From positions 107,987 to 171,986 of the forward strand of contig NZ_PJJN01000028.1 in the NCBI RefSeq assembly GCF_002929825.1: a DNA stretch of 64,000 nt, read 5' to 3'. The number at the start of each line of letters is the position of its first letter. Position 1 is the first letter of the stretch. The stretch is from Cryobacterium sp. Y29 (GTDB lineage Bacteria; Actinomycetota; Actinomycetes; Actinomycetales; Microbacteriaceae). Position numbers and translations under genes: made by a program. The notes beneath the pieces were generated by a model. That model saw only the letters and a list, made by a program, of their open reading frames with translations. It did not search any database and was not told the origin of the DNA. Positions 54,898 to 63,400 of the stretch are shown here, in pieces.

Positions 54898-54926
54898 TTG
54901 TTTATCCACATAGACGATAGTATTAT
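54898..54926 (+). promoter_or_regulatory. Promoter with overlapping palindrome for the nucleotidyltransferase-HEPN pair
   Basis: -35 TTGTTT (54898-54903) and -10 TATTAT (54921-54926) are 17 bases apart. CGATA-GTAT-TATCG (54915-54928) is a perfect inverted repeat over the -10. GTG 54934 is eight bases after the -10, so the message may be leaderless. Confidence 0.55.
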
Positions 54927-54933
54927 CGCGTAT

Positions 54934-55527
54934 GTGAACATTCAGGCGCCAGCTCTAAGCCCGCTCTTCCGGTCAGATGCGCAGGGAGAAATTCTCGCAC
55001 GGCTGTTTCTGAATGCTGATCGTTCATTTACGATTGCGGAACTTGCGCGTGCCGCTAAGTCGCCGTATGCAAGCGCTCACCGGGAAGTTTCTCGCATTGT
55101 CCAGATGGGACTTGCCAGCACGGAGAAGCGCGGTCAGTCCGTCGAGGTGCGAGTGCGCGCTGATGCGCCTGCCTTTCGGCCCCTCGCGGAACTGCTTGCC
55201 CTGACGTACGGGCCGGCCGTCGTGATTCCCCAGCATCTGGCGGGCATATCCGGAATTGATCAGGCATTCATCTATGGTTCCTGGGCCGCCCGCCGCGCGG
55301 GGGAGCCAGGAGACGCTCCTGCAGACATCGATGTACTCCTCGTCGGCAATCCGCCCCGTGGAGCTGTCAACGAGGCAGCACGCCTCGCGGGCGCCAGTCT
55401 TGGACGTGAGGTGAACGTGCGAATCGTAAGCGCGGCTGTGTGGGAAGCGGCCAGCACGGACCCGTTCTTGCGCACCCTAGCCGAGCGTCCGATCGTGAGC
55501 CTTGAACTTCGGGAGGAAAACTCATGA
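54934..55527 (+). CDS. Winged-helix / minimal nucleotidyltransferase fusion (probable antitoxin)
   Basis: About 197 residues. Residues 15-75 form a winged helix-turn-helix (FTIAELARAAKSPYASAHRE as recognition region). Residues 110-138 hold the nucleotidyltransferase motif: Gly115-Ser116, then Asp131 and Asp133 in PADIDVLLVG. Together with the HEPN gene it overlaps by four bases (ATGA), it looks like an MntA-HepT-type toxin-antitoxin. In known systems the nucleotidyltransferase adenylylates the HEPN toxin; here the fused DNA-binding domain suggests it also controls its own promoter (inference). GTG 54883 is an alternative start. Confidence 0.78.
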   Translation: MNIQAPALSPLFRSDAQGEILARLFLNADRSFTIAELARAAKSPYASAHREVSRIVQMGLASTEKRGQSVEVRVRADAPAFRPLAELLALTYGPAVVIPQHLAGISGIDQAFIYGSWAARRAGEPGDAPADIDVLLVGNPPRGAVNEAARLAGASLGREVNVRIVSAAVWEAASTDPFLRTLAERPIVSLELREENS

Positions 55528-55994
55528 TCGACCGTTGGGACCGCGGTAGAGCCGAGGTCGACTTGCTTCTCAAGCAAGGCCGCCTCACGCGGGTCGCCGC
55601 CAACCGAGACCTTGCCGAACGTCACCTTTCGCAGGCGCAGGTGCACCTCATGGCAGCGGTGACCCTGCGCGACCTCGATCCTGCCGGCGCGTTCACCCTC
55701 ACATACGATGCGGCACGCCTCGCTCTCGCGGCCATTCTGGTTAATCAGGGGTTGAAGGCCCGCGGCGAGGGTGCACACGCCGTTCTGCTTGAAGTGGCGA
55801 TCGCTCAACTCGAGCCACCACGGCAGATTGAAATTCGTGAATTCGACTGGATGCGTCGGCTCCGCAACTCGACGCAGTACCCCGATCTCGACCGCCCGTC
55901 GGCGACTGTCGACGACATCGATCAGGCCGTTCCCGCAGCTCGAGCGATCGTTGATCGTGCAACTCGACTCATCGAATTGATGCCCACCTATTGA
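55524..55994 (+). CDS. HEPN-domain protein (probable toxin partner)
   Basis: 156 residues, all-helical. Residues 34-96 match the HEPN helix pair (HLSQAQVHLMAAVTLRDLDP). The catalytic RX4HXY motif of HepT toxins appears as R112-LRNS-T117-Q-Y119, so Arg and Tyr are kept and His is replaced by Thr. The Tyr corresponds to the residue modified in HepT. Nuclease activity is therefore doubtful. Directly coupled to the nucleotidyltransferase gene. Confidence 0.72.
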   Translation: MIDRWDRGRAEVDLLLKQGRLTRVAANRDLAERHLSQAQVHLMAAVTLRDLDPAGAFTLTYDAARLALAAILVNQGLKARGEGAHAVLLEVAIAQLEPPRQIEIREFDWMRRLRNSTQYPDLDRPSATVDDIDQAVPAARAIVDRATRLIELMPTY

Positions 55995-56145
55995 CCAGCG
56001 AACTGGCCGCAACGTGCCTTCGGGTTGCCCACGTTTTGCCCACAAACGTGGGCAAATGACGTGATTGTGGCACTACTCAAATGATCAAAAAACGTTGATT
56101 TTAAGCGGAAGTTGCTCGCAGGCGGGCGCTGATCGGCCCCGTAAT

Positions 56146-56190
56146 TGGGTTCAAGTCCCAGTGGGGCACCACGCAAATATCTACGTTGAT
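56146..56190 (+). repeat. Putative attR (partial tRNA-Leu duplicate)
   Basis: TGGGTTCAAGTCCCAGTGGG and then CACCACG and ATATCTACGTTGAT repeat the tRNA-Leu 3' end and flank; one G is missing from the acceptor run. There is no 5' half of a tRNA, so this is a scar, not a gene. It closes a 2.36-kb island. Confidence 0.75.
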
Positions 56191-56308
56191 ACAGGGGTTA
56201 AGTCTCCTAGAGGTGCGTTCGGTGCTTGGTTTACCCACAGGCGGATGTTGCGGACGTGGTGACCACGGGGTCACGTCCCATTTGAGTCGCGTGTGGGAGC
56301 CTTCTCTA

Positions 56309-56466
56309 ATGCCCGCGACTACTCGTCTCCTATCCGTCAACGATGTGGAGCCTCTTGCCGACCTTCAGCAAAGCGGCCGGCTCTTCTTCGCTCCGTGGGA
56401 CCCAGTCCGCGCGGAATCCTACTTCACGGTGGCAGGTCGCCAGTCTCAAGTCGCCCTCGACCACCG
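56309..56466 (+). pseudogene. N-terminal fragment of a GNAT acetyltransferase
   Basis: From ATG 56309 about 52 residues (TRLLSVNDVEPLADLQQ ... FFAPWDPVRAESYFT) match the beginning of RimJ-type GNAT acetyltransferases. The acetyl-CoA-binding part is absent, and homology stops where the next fragment begins. Confidence 0.6.
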
Positions 56467-56472
56467 CCGGCA

Positions 56473-56796
56473 AAAGACCTCGATGTCTATGTTGCGGGCC
56501 GAGTCAATGCGGCGGTCCGGCAGGTCACCGCGACCGTGCGCGTGCACGCTCCCCGCGCTGAGGTCGCCCACTGGATCTCAGCCGCCTGGAGAACCATCAC
56601 CGCGGAAACCTCCCACACGTCAATCGTCCAGGCGGGCGCGGACAGCTATAACGCGATCGCACGGTGGCTGCTCTTGATGGATAGGCCTTTGACCGTCATC
56701 GAACCGTCAGCTCTGCGAGCGGCATTTGCCACCATCGCCACCGAGGCAAAACGAATAGCTTCGGGCGAGGAGACGGGGATGTCTGCAGCGAAATAG
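56473..56796 (+). pseudogene. C-terminal fragment of a WYL-domain transcriptional regulator
   Basis: About 107 residues in another frame (DLDVYVAGRVNAAVRQ, TATVRVHAP, IVQAGADSYNAIARWLLLMD) resemble the C-terminal part of actinobacterial HTH-WYL regulators. The DNA-binding and WYL core are missing. The abrupt junction with the GNAT fragment points to a deletion. Confidence 0.6.
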
Positions 56797-56900
56797 CGCA
56801 GGTCCTAGAGTCCCGTAGGGGGTTCCGCATATGGGCACGGCGGACGGTACGAGCGGCAGCAGTTAGAGGAATTCAATCGATCCTATGGGAGGCTGAACCT

Positions 56901-57425
56901 ATGATTGATGCGGCTTGGGACCAGAGGATCGACGACTTCTACGAGCATGATTTCGACGAGTCAGATCCGGAGAACGCGATATCAAGGATGCGATCACTCG
57001 TAGCGGATCGCCCGGCCGGTGATGCTGCTGCCATGTTCGAGATGGGTGGCGTATACGATTCTCTGGGGTTGGAGCTTGAAGCGATCCCGTTGTATCGAGC
57101 TGCGCTCGAGGCAGGGCTCGAAGGGGAACGGGCGACGCGAGTCTTCATTCAATTGGCGAGCACGCTGCGCAACGTGGGGGAATCGGCAGAAGCGGTATCG
57201 ATGCTTGAAGCGGCGCCGATGTCAGCCGTTGATGAACCTGCGCGCCAGGCATTTCTGGCGCTGGCGTTGTACGACGAGGGGCGCTACGGAGACGCCCTCC
57301 GGACCGCGTTACTCGCTCTCGTGCCAACCCTGGAGAGTTACCAAAGGTCCTTGCGCGGGTATGCGGGCGAACTGCCCAGCACAGAATCGGACTCCTCCCC
57401 AAGGGTGACGCCCCTCGTCTCGTAG
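56901..57425 (+). CDS. Tetratricopeptide-repeat protein
   Basis: 174 residues, soluble. Two to three TPR units (AAAMFEMGGVYDSLGLELEA, PLYRAALEAGLEGERATRVF, LASTLRNVGESAEAVSML) make a superhelical binding surface, as in the small actinobacterial TPR_5 proteins. A good GGAGG precedes the ATG. The partner is unknown. It appears intact though it sits among gene fragments. Confidence 0.75.
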   Translation: MIDAAWDQRIDDFYEHDFDESDPENAISRMRSLVADRPAGDAAAMFEMGGVYDSLGLELEAIPLYRAALEAGLEGERATRVFIQLASTLRNVGESAEAVSMLEAAPMSAVDEPARQAFLALALYDEGRYGDALRTALLALVPTLESYQRSLRGYAGELPSTESDSSPRVTPLVS

Positions 57426-57642
57426 AGGGTTCCTGAGTGACACAGCAGCGGGAAGTTCAGCACGTGGTCGGGGCGGCCTCAGATCCGGCGCGCTGAGCGT
57501 CCCTCTTGCGGATCGATGGGACTGCCTACCTAGGCTGCGATTGAGCGTTGGATGCGCTGCCTAACGGCGTATCGCTGTGCCGTCGGGCCTCTGTCCAGAT
57601 AACTTCTGGCCAGATATGTTGCACTGCGCCTACAGTGAAGTC

Positions 57643-58422
57643 ATGTTGCACTCAACCCGGCAAGGCTCCGGTAAGCCACTCCTGCTGATCCATGGGCTCG
57701 GTTCCAGTATTGGCAACTGGGACCCGGTAATCCCGGCGCTGGCCGCTGAACGCGATGTCATCGCCGTCGACCTCCCCGGCTGCGGCGAATCCGCGCCGCT
57801 GACCGGCGAAACCACCATTGCCACGCTGACCGATTCCGTCGAAGCCTTTATCCGCGACGCGGAACTGGGTGACCTTGATCTGGTAGGCAGCTCCATGGGC
57901 GCCCGGATGGTAATGGAAATGGCACGCCGAGGGCACGCTGGCACCACGGTCGCACTGGACCCTGGTGGATTCTGGAATGACCGCCAGGCAGCGATCTTTG
58001 GTACAAGCATCAAGGCATCCGTCGCACTGGTGCGCCGCATCCAACCGGCGCTCCCCTTCCTCACGGGCAACCCTGTGGGTCGCACGGCCCTGTTTGCACA
58101 GTTCTCCGCCCACCCCTGGAAGCTGCCACAGGATCTGGTCCTGCACGAGCTTCGCGGGTTCAAGACATCGACCAGCCTGGACCCGTCCCTCAACGCGCTG
58201 ATTCACGGACCCCGCCAGGAAGGCGCACCGGCCGGTTCACTCAAGGGCAAAATGGTCATTGGATGGGGGCGGAAGGACAAGGTCACCGCTCCCAGTGAGG
58301 CGGCGCGGGCCACGGAGCTGTTCCCGGATGCAACGCTGCACTGGTTCGAAAACTGCGGTCACTTCCCGCACTGGGACCAACCAACGGAAGCGGCGCGCCT
58401 AATTCTCGATAGCACCGGCTGA
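57643..58422 (+). CDS. Alpha/beta hydrolase
   Basis: 259 residues. HGLGSSIGNWDPV gives the oxyanion HG, GSSMGAR the nucleophile elbow with the catalytic Ser, and GHFPHWD the catalytic His; the acid is probably in GWGRKDKVTAP. Substrate unknown. ATG 57643 follows a TACAGT -10-like box by seven bases, so a leaderless message is possible; ATG 57616 is an alternative. Confidence 0.85.
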   Translation: MLHSTRQGSGKPLLLIHGLGSSIGNWDPVIPALAAERDVIAVDLPGCGESAPLTGETTIATLTDSVEAFIRDAELGDLDLVGSSMGARMVMEMARRGHAGTTVALDPGGFWNDRQAAIFGTSIKASVALVRRIQPALPFLTGNPVGRTALFAQFSAHPWKLPQDLVLHELRGFKTSTSLDPSLNALIHGPRQEGAPAGSLKGKMVIGWGRKDKVTAPSEAARATELFPDATLHWFENCGHFPHWDQPTEAARLILDSTG

Positions 58423-58478
58423 GCTGCGGTTGAGCGCCCGGGCGGAGCCACCTCCGGCTGAGTTGGCTTCAGAAAGGT

Positions 58479-58539
58479 GGAACCGGCGACGGCTGGGGAT
58501 GATGCCCCGGTCTCGGGAGGCATCGACGTCGCCGGTTCC
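58479..58539. terminator. Stem-loop after the hydrolase gene
   Basis: GGAACCGGCGACG (58479-58491) pairs perfectly with CGTCGCCGGTTCC (58527-58539), with GATGCC/GGCATC pairing inside. Either a terminator or an end structure of the adjacent insertion-sequence remnant. Confidence 0.45.
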
Positions 58540-58679
58540 GAATTGGGGAACCGGCTTCACCTGGACCGTGACCGCTAGGGCGTTTCTCCCAATGATGGGC
58601 TGTTCATCGGCAGGATGGAGGAGTGAGCTCTCGTTGCGCCGTGTTGTCGGATGCCCAGTGAAAGCAGATTGCCCCGGTG

Positions 58680-58966
58680 ATGCCTGAATCGGCGGGGAAG
58701 TTGGGCCGTTCGTTCAAGGATCACCGTCTTATGACGGAGGGGATCATCTACCGGTATCGGGCCAGCATCCCGTGGCGGGACCTGCCGCCGCACTTCGGGC
58801 CGTGGCAGACGGTCCGGAAACGCCACCGCCGCTACAGTGCCGACGGGACCTGGGACAAGGCCCTTGCTTCGCTGCTGGCCCGGGCGGACGCCGCCGGGCT
58901 GATCAATTGGGAGGTGTCGGTGGATTCCACGGTCAACCGCGCCCACCAGCATGGCACTAACCTTCC
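58680..58966 (+). mobile_element. IS5-family (IS427-like) transposase fragment
   Basis: About 96 residues of the first transposase reading frame (DUF4096-type): MTEGIIYRYRASIPWRDLPP, HFGPWQTVRKRHRRYSADG and the first catalytic Asp region EVSVDSTVNRAHQHGTN. The DDE remainder and the right terminal repeat are absent: sequence changes abruptly near 58966 into a HAD gene on the other strand. Confidence 0.8.
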
Positions 58967-59202
58967 CCGCGGGCGAGGCTCTTCTTGAAGACCTCGAACC
59001 GCACCTGCTCTAGGTTGCTCACTTGGCCCCGCAACCGTTCCGCGACGACCTCCCTGTCGGCGACGAACGCCTCGACGCTCATATCTCCTCCGGTCCCATA
59101 CCGAAGCCTGCGAAGCTCTCCGATCGTGGCTGTCAGGGCCCGCCTCATCATCGCCTGGAAATCCCACAGCGTCTGGTCACCGTCAAAGAAGAAGATTGCC
59201 AT
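58957..59202 (-). pseudogene. N-terminal fragment of a HAD-superfamily hydrolase
   Basis: MAIFFFDGDQTLWDF carries the HAD nucleophile motif DxD (Asp7, Asp9). After about 78 residues (QVRFEVFKKSLARGE) the frame enters the insertion-sequence remnant and stops; a full enzyme is over 200 residues. Confidence 0.7.
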
Positions 59203-59299
59203 AAGGCCATCAAAACGGACCCGTGCCTCAGGCAGGAACTATGTCGCCGAGTGTCCCGGTGAAGGTTCCCGCTGCGACTCACACCGCACGGTGCTTCAG

Positions 59300-59360
59300 C
59301 AGTGTCTCGTAACCTAACTGCCTCGAAACCCATGGGCAGTCTCTAGGTTTCGAGGCACTG
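59300..59360. repeat. Three related half-sites, resolvase-site-like
   Basis: CAGTGTCTCGTAACCT (59300-59315), TGCCTCGAAACC (59319-59330) and the inverted AGGTTTCGAGGCACTG (59345-59360). The last two make a 12-bp perfect stem. Spacing and sequence recall recombination sites of serine recombinases. The rest of 59203-59535 shows nothing else. Confidence 0.45.
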
Positions 59361-59535
59361 TGCAGGTGGACGTCGCCACTGGAAAGAAGGGTGCCGTCAT
59401 AAGCGGAGCCCCGTAACTCCTCGACCACTGCGCCACCCTGGATGGGGGGCTGGACCTATGAGTGACTCGGTGTCATTGTCGTTTTCACTCTGCCGATAGG
59501 GCCGAGTTTGGCGGAAGCGACGACGAGGGACAAGC

Positions 59536-59979
59536 TTGTTCACGATTGAGGATGCGCCGTCCAAGGCCACACGCGGTCGGCTATATGTTGTCGATCATGA
59601 GCGCGGCGTCTGGCTTCAAAGAGTTTCGGGCCTCGGACGCCGACCCGGAGAGGCCTTCCAGCTCGTCCGAGGAGAAAGTGTCATTCCCTTCAATATGAGT
59701 GAAGAGGAAGAAACGGACCCAAACTCGAGGCAGAAATACGTCCTCAGGCGATTTGAGACCTTCGGGACGAGCGGGAGCGCGAAGTTGCGCGCGGGTATCG
59801 AACCGTTCGTGTTTTCAGACGACACTGAGAAACGCGAGTTTCTGAAGCTTGCCGTCGAGGCTGTCCTTGTCTACGGCTTCCACTACACAACCACACCGCG
59901 CCTTGAAGGGGATGTCCGTATCGACGCAGACGGGCAGATTTTCACCCTCGGAGGCTTGGGGTATGCCACAGAAGGCTAG
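59536..59979 (+). CDS. Hypothetical protein
   Basis: 147 residues from TTG 59536 (AGGGA six bases upstream). No signal peptide or membrane segment; mixed alpha/beta composition, with a Glu-rich loop (SEEEETDPNSRQKY) and FKLAVEA-like helix near residue 105. I do not recognise the family. Its place near a toxin locus allows an immunity or toxin-associated role, but nothing in the sequence proves it. Confidence 0.55.
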   Translation: MFTIEDAPSKATRGRLYVVDHERGVWLQRVSGLGRRPGEAFQLVRGESVIPFNMSEEEETDPNSRQKYVLRRFETFGTSGSAKLRAGIEPFVFSDDTEKREFLKLAVEAVLVYGFHYTTTPRLEGDVRIDADGQIFTLGGLGYATEG

Positions 59980-60411
59980 GAAACGGAGCCTTCGCCTCCC
60001 CGTTCAGAGGGGCACGTAAATGTCCGGTCTTTCACTCACCGACGCAATCGACGAAATGAACGACTTCAAAACATCAATGACAGCGCCGTAACTCCTGGAA
60101 ACGTCCATTCGCCCCGTGGCATACGGCTCAATCGGTGGAAATCACGGCATGTCATGCTCCTTCAGCGGTCATTGCGAGAGGCAGGCGGCGCCGACGATCC
60201 GGTCCCGGACAGGGTTCCCGTGCGGAACATGGACGGGATCTCCAGCCACTCGACCGTCTCGCGTACACGAGTGCCATGAGACGTACCTCATCCATCCTCA
60301 CACATGGATTTCCCGAACGTGGGGGTGTTCAGAGGTGAGCGCGCACCGACAGCTTTGCGTCGGATTGACAACTGCACTTGCTGGGCAACATCACGCAGAG
60401 ACGGACGCCCG
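59980..60411. other. Gene-poor leader of the toxin locus
   Basis: 432 bases with no convincing gene. A 23-codon frame starts at ATG 60019 and is probably a remnant. The reading frame of the toxin gene is open from 60304, but the signal peptide begins only at 60412. Confidence 0.5.
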
Positions 60412-63400
60412 ATGAAGACCAGACCATTCACGACCCCGATTCTGCCAGGCTCCCGCCTCATGAGGCTGATCGCCATCGCAACCGGTCTGGCGCTGGTGGC
60501 CACGGCGCTTCCTGCCGTGACCGCCCCGGCCTTCGCTTTGTCGTGCACGATCACGGGGACCGCTGGCAATGATGTTCTCCGTGGCACCAGCAGTGACGAC
60601 GTCATCTGCGGCGGCAACGGATCCGACACGATCGACGGTGGTGGTGGAAACGACACGCTCTACGGTGGCGGTGGCAGCGATGTCCTCTCCGGCGGTGACG
60701 GAGATGACGTTCTCGTTGGCGAGAACGAGCAGGATGTTCTCTTCGGTCAGGCCGGCAATGACACGCTGAGTGGCGGAAACAGTGCAGACAAGCTTGATGG
60801 CGGCGAGGGCGACGACACCGTCGACGGCGGCAATGACGCCGATACCCTGCAGAGCGGGGCGGGCAATGACGTTGTCAACGGCAAGCTGGGCGACGATGTT
60901 CTCGACGGCGGGCCGGGCACTGACCAGCTGATCGGTGAGAACGGCGCCGACAGCATGTATGGCGGCTTTGGGAACGACTCCCTCCTCGGTGGGCTCGGAA
61001 ACGACGCTCTCTATGGCGGCCCCGGCAACGACAACCTCAACGGCGACAAGGGTAAGAACACCTGCGGCGGCGGGACCGGCATCAACGTCTTCGCAGGCTG
61101 CTCGACGACGGTGAACCCGGGCGGCCCAGATCCGGCCGGAGAATGGGCTGACACTGACGCCGATGGAGTCGTCGACGCGATTGAGATCCGGGCTGGTACC
61201 GACCTTCTCAAGGCGGACACGGATGCTGACGGTCTTGCGGATAGCGCCGAACTCCAGAGCATCACGGACCCGACGAAGGCTGACACCGATAGGAACGGGA
61301 TCTCCGACGCAGCCGACGACCCCGATACCGATGGGCTGACGACGGCGGATGAACTCGGCCGCGGCACCAAGGCCGGCGAACCCGACACGGACGGTGACTC
61401 GCTGACTGACGGACAAGAGGTCGCGCGAGGGAGCAACCCACTCGCGGTCGACACCGATCTGGACGGCCTCTCTGATTCCGAGGAAATCACCCTGGGATCA
61501 AACCCGACCGTCGTCGACTCGGACGAAAACGGCATCGCTGACGCTGACAACAGCTTTGCGAAGAATGTCCTTGCCGCCGAATCCGCTGCAAACTATGAAG
61601 CCCGAGGACTCGGCAAGGCCGTGCTGTCTGTGAGCCTGAGCGTCTCCGACGACGAGCGGCTCAATGAAGTGCCGGGCCAGCGAGCCCCGCCGATCGAGAT
61701 CGATGCCCCCCTGGCGCTGGAGCCGGGCACACGCACGATCCCGTTCGACACGGCGGACCTCGACCCGGGAGCCAACCTGGCGGTACTCCGGTTCAACAAT
61801 GACACCCAAACATTCGAGTTCCCGGCCGATCAGGCCGTCGACCTTGAGCGGGGAATCGCGACAGTCCAGACCCCCGATGGCGGGATCATCTCGGCGCAAC
61901 GCTCCGCTCAGACGCGCCCCGCCGACTGGGCCGAGCTCGATAGCGGAGCCGGGATCCCCGAAGGCGAAGCAGCTTCGGGCTCGCGCTTCTCTCAGACGTT
62001 GGCGACTGCTGCTCCAGCCACACCGACTTCACAATTCGTCATTGTCGATGTCGACGAGTTCGACGCCATCTGGGCTAGCGAGATAGCGACCCCACGCGGA
62101 GGCAATGCGTCAGGGAATATCGACGTAGTCCTCACACTCGACTCCTCGGGATCGATGTCGTGGAATGACCCTGGCGGAGCCCGCAAGACGGCCTCGAAGT
62201 CCTTCGTCGATTCCCTGCGGACCGGGGATCAGGCTGCTGTGGTGGACTTCGACTACTCAGCGTCCGTGTATCAATCGATTACCACAGACTTCGACGCAGT
62301 GAAGGCCGCGATCGACCGGGTCGACGACAGCGGTGGCACCAACCTCTCAGCCGGCATGGACGCGGCCCTGAACGAACTCGACACTAACGGCGACTCCACA
62401 CACCAACGGGTCATCGTGTTCCTGACCGACGGCGACGACTACTACGACGAATCGTCCACGACTCGAGCCGCGGCCAGCGACACCACCGTCTACACGGTCG
62501 GCCTCGGGTACGGGACCAACACCGCCCTGCTGAGCTCGATCGCGACCTCGACCGGCGGCAAGTTCTACTACGTGCCCGACGCGAGCGGGCTTACCGACGT
62601 GTTCGCAGGCATCGGCAGTGACACCGGCGAACCCGACGCCGACGGAGACGGACTCGCCGACACTGCAGAGACCAGCGGATGGCGCGACGGCAGTGGACGC
62701 GTCATCCACACAGATCCGAACGACGCAGACACCGACAACGACGGACTCAGCGACGGCGAAGAAGCCGGGCAGCTCACGACCGGCGGCGACTTCGGCCGGG
62801 GAACGTACTACGGCGCATTCTCGGACCCCACCCGGGCAGACACCGAAGGCGACACCCTCAGCGACCTGTACGAGCGGGCGGAAGGACTCTCGGCGTGGAA
62901 AGCCGACCTCGACCATGACGGCCTGAACGACGCCCAGGAAACGCAGACCCACAGCACGGAGGCATTCAGCGACGACATGGACGTCGACGGTTACACCGAC
63001 ACCTGGGAGATCGATCACGTCAACGAGGGATTCGATCCCCTCATCCTCGACTACCAGACGAGCGTCCTCGAGTACATCGGCGAATTCTCGCGCGGTGCGC
63101 TGTGCGGAGACATCACCAATGTGGGCCCCTTCTGCGAGGGACAAAGCCTCGCCTACCTCGCCGGAAATATCTCCAGCGGAGTGGTCTTCATCGGTGACAT
63201 CCGTGATGCCCTCGCCGGTGCTCTGAACCTGGACTTCATCTCCACCGCGTTCAGCGTCGCCGCCCTCATCCCCATCGGCGGCGACATCGCAGCCGGAATC
63301 AAGAAGACCGAAAAATTCATCAAGGCCGCGGACGAGATCCCCTCGGGGGCCGCGCTCCGCGCCACCATGAAAGACTTCGGCAAATCCACCGCAGACAAGA

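Noticed and set aside
56100..56172. Second tRNA-Leu gene
   Set aside because: Only the T-arm, acceptor 3' half and CCA are present; there is no D-arm or anticodon arm. It is an integration scar.
60019..60090. 23-codon frame (MSGLSLTDAIDEMNDF)
   Set aside because: Too short, no supporting context; possibly the start of a lost gene.
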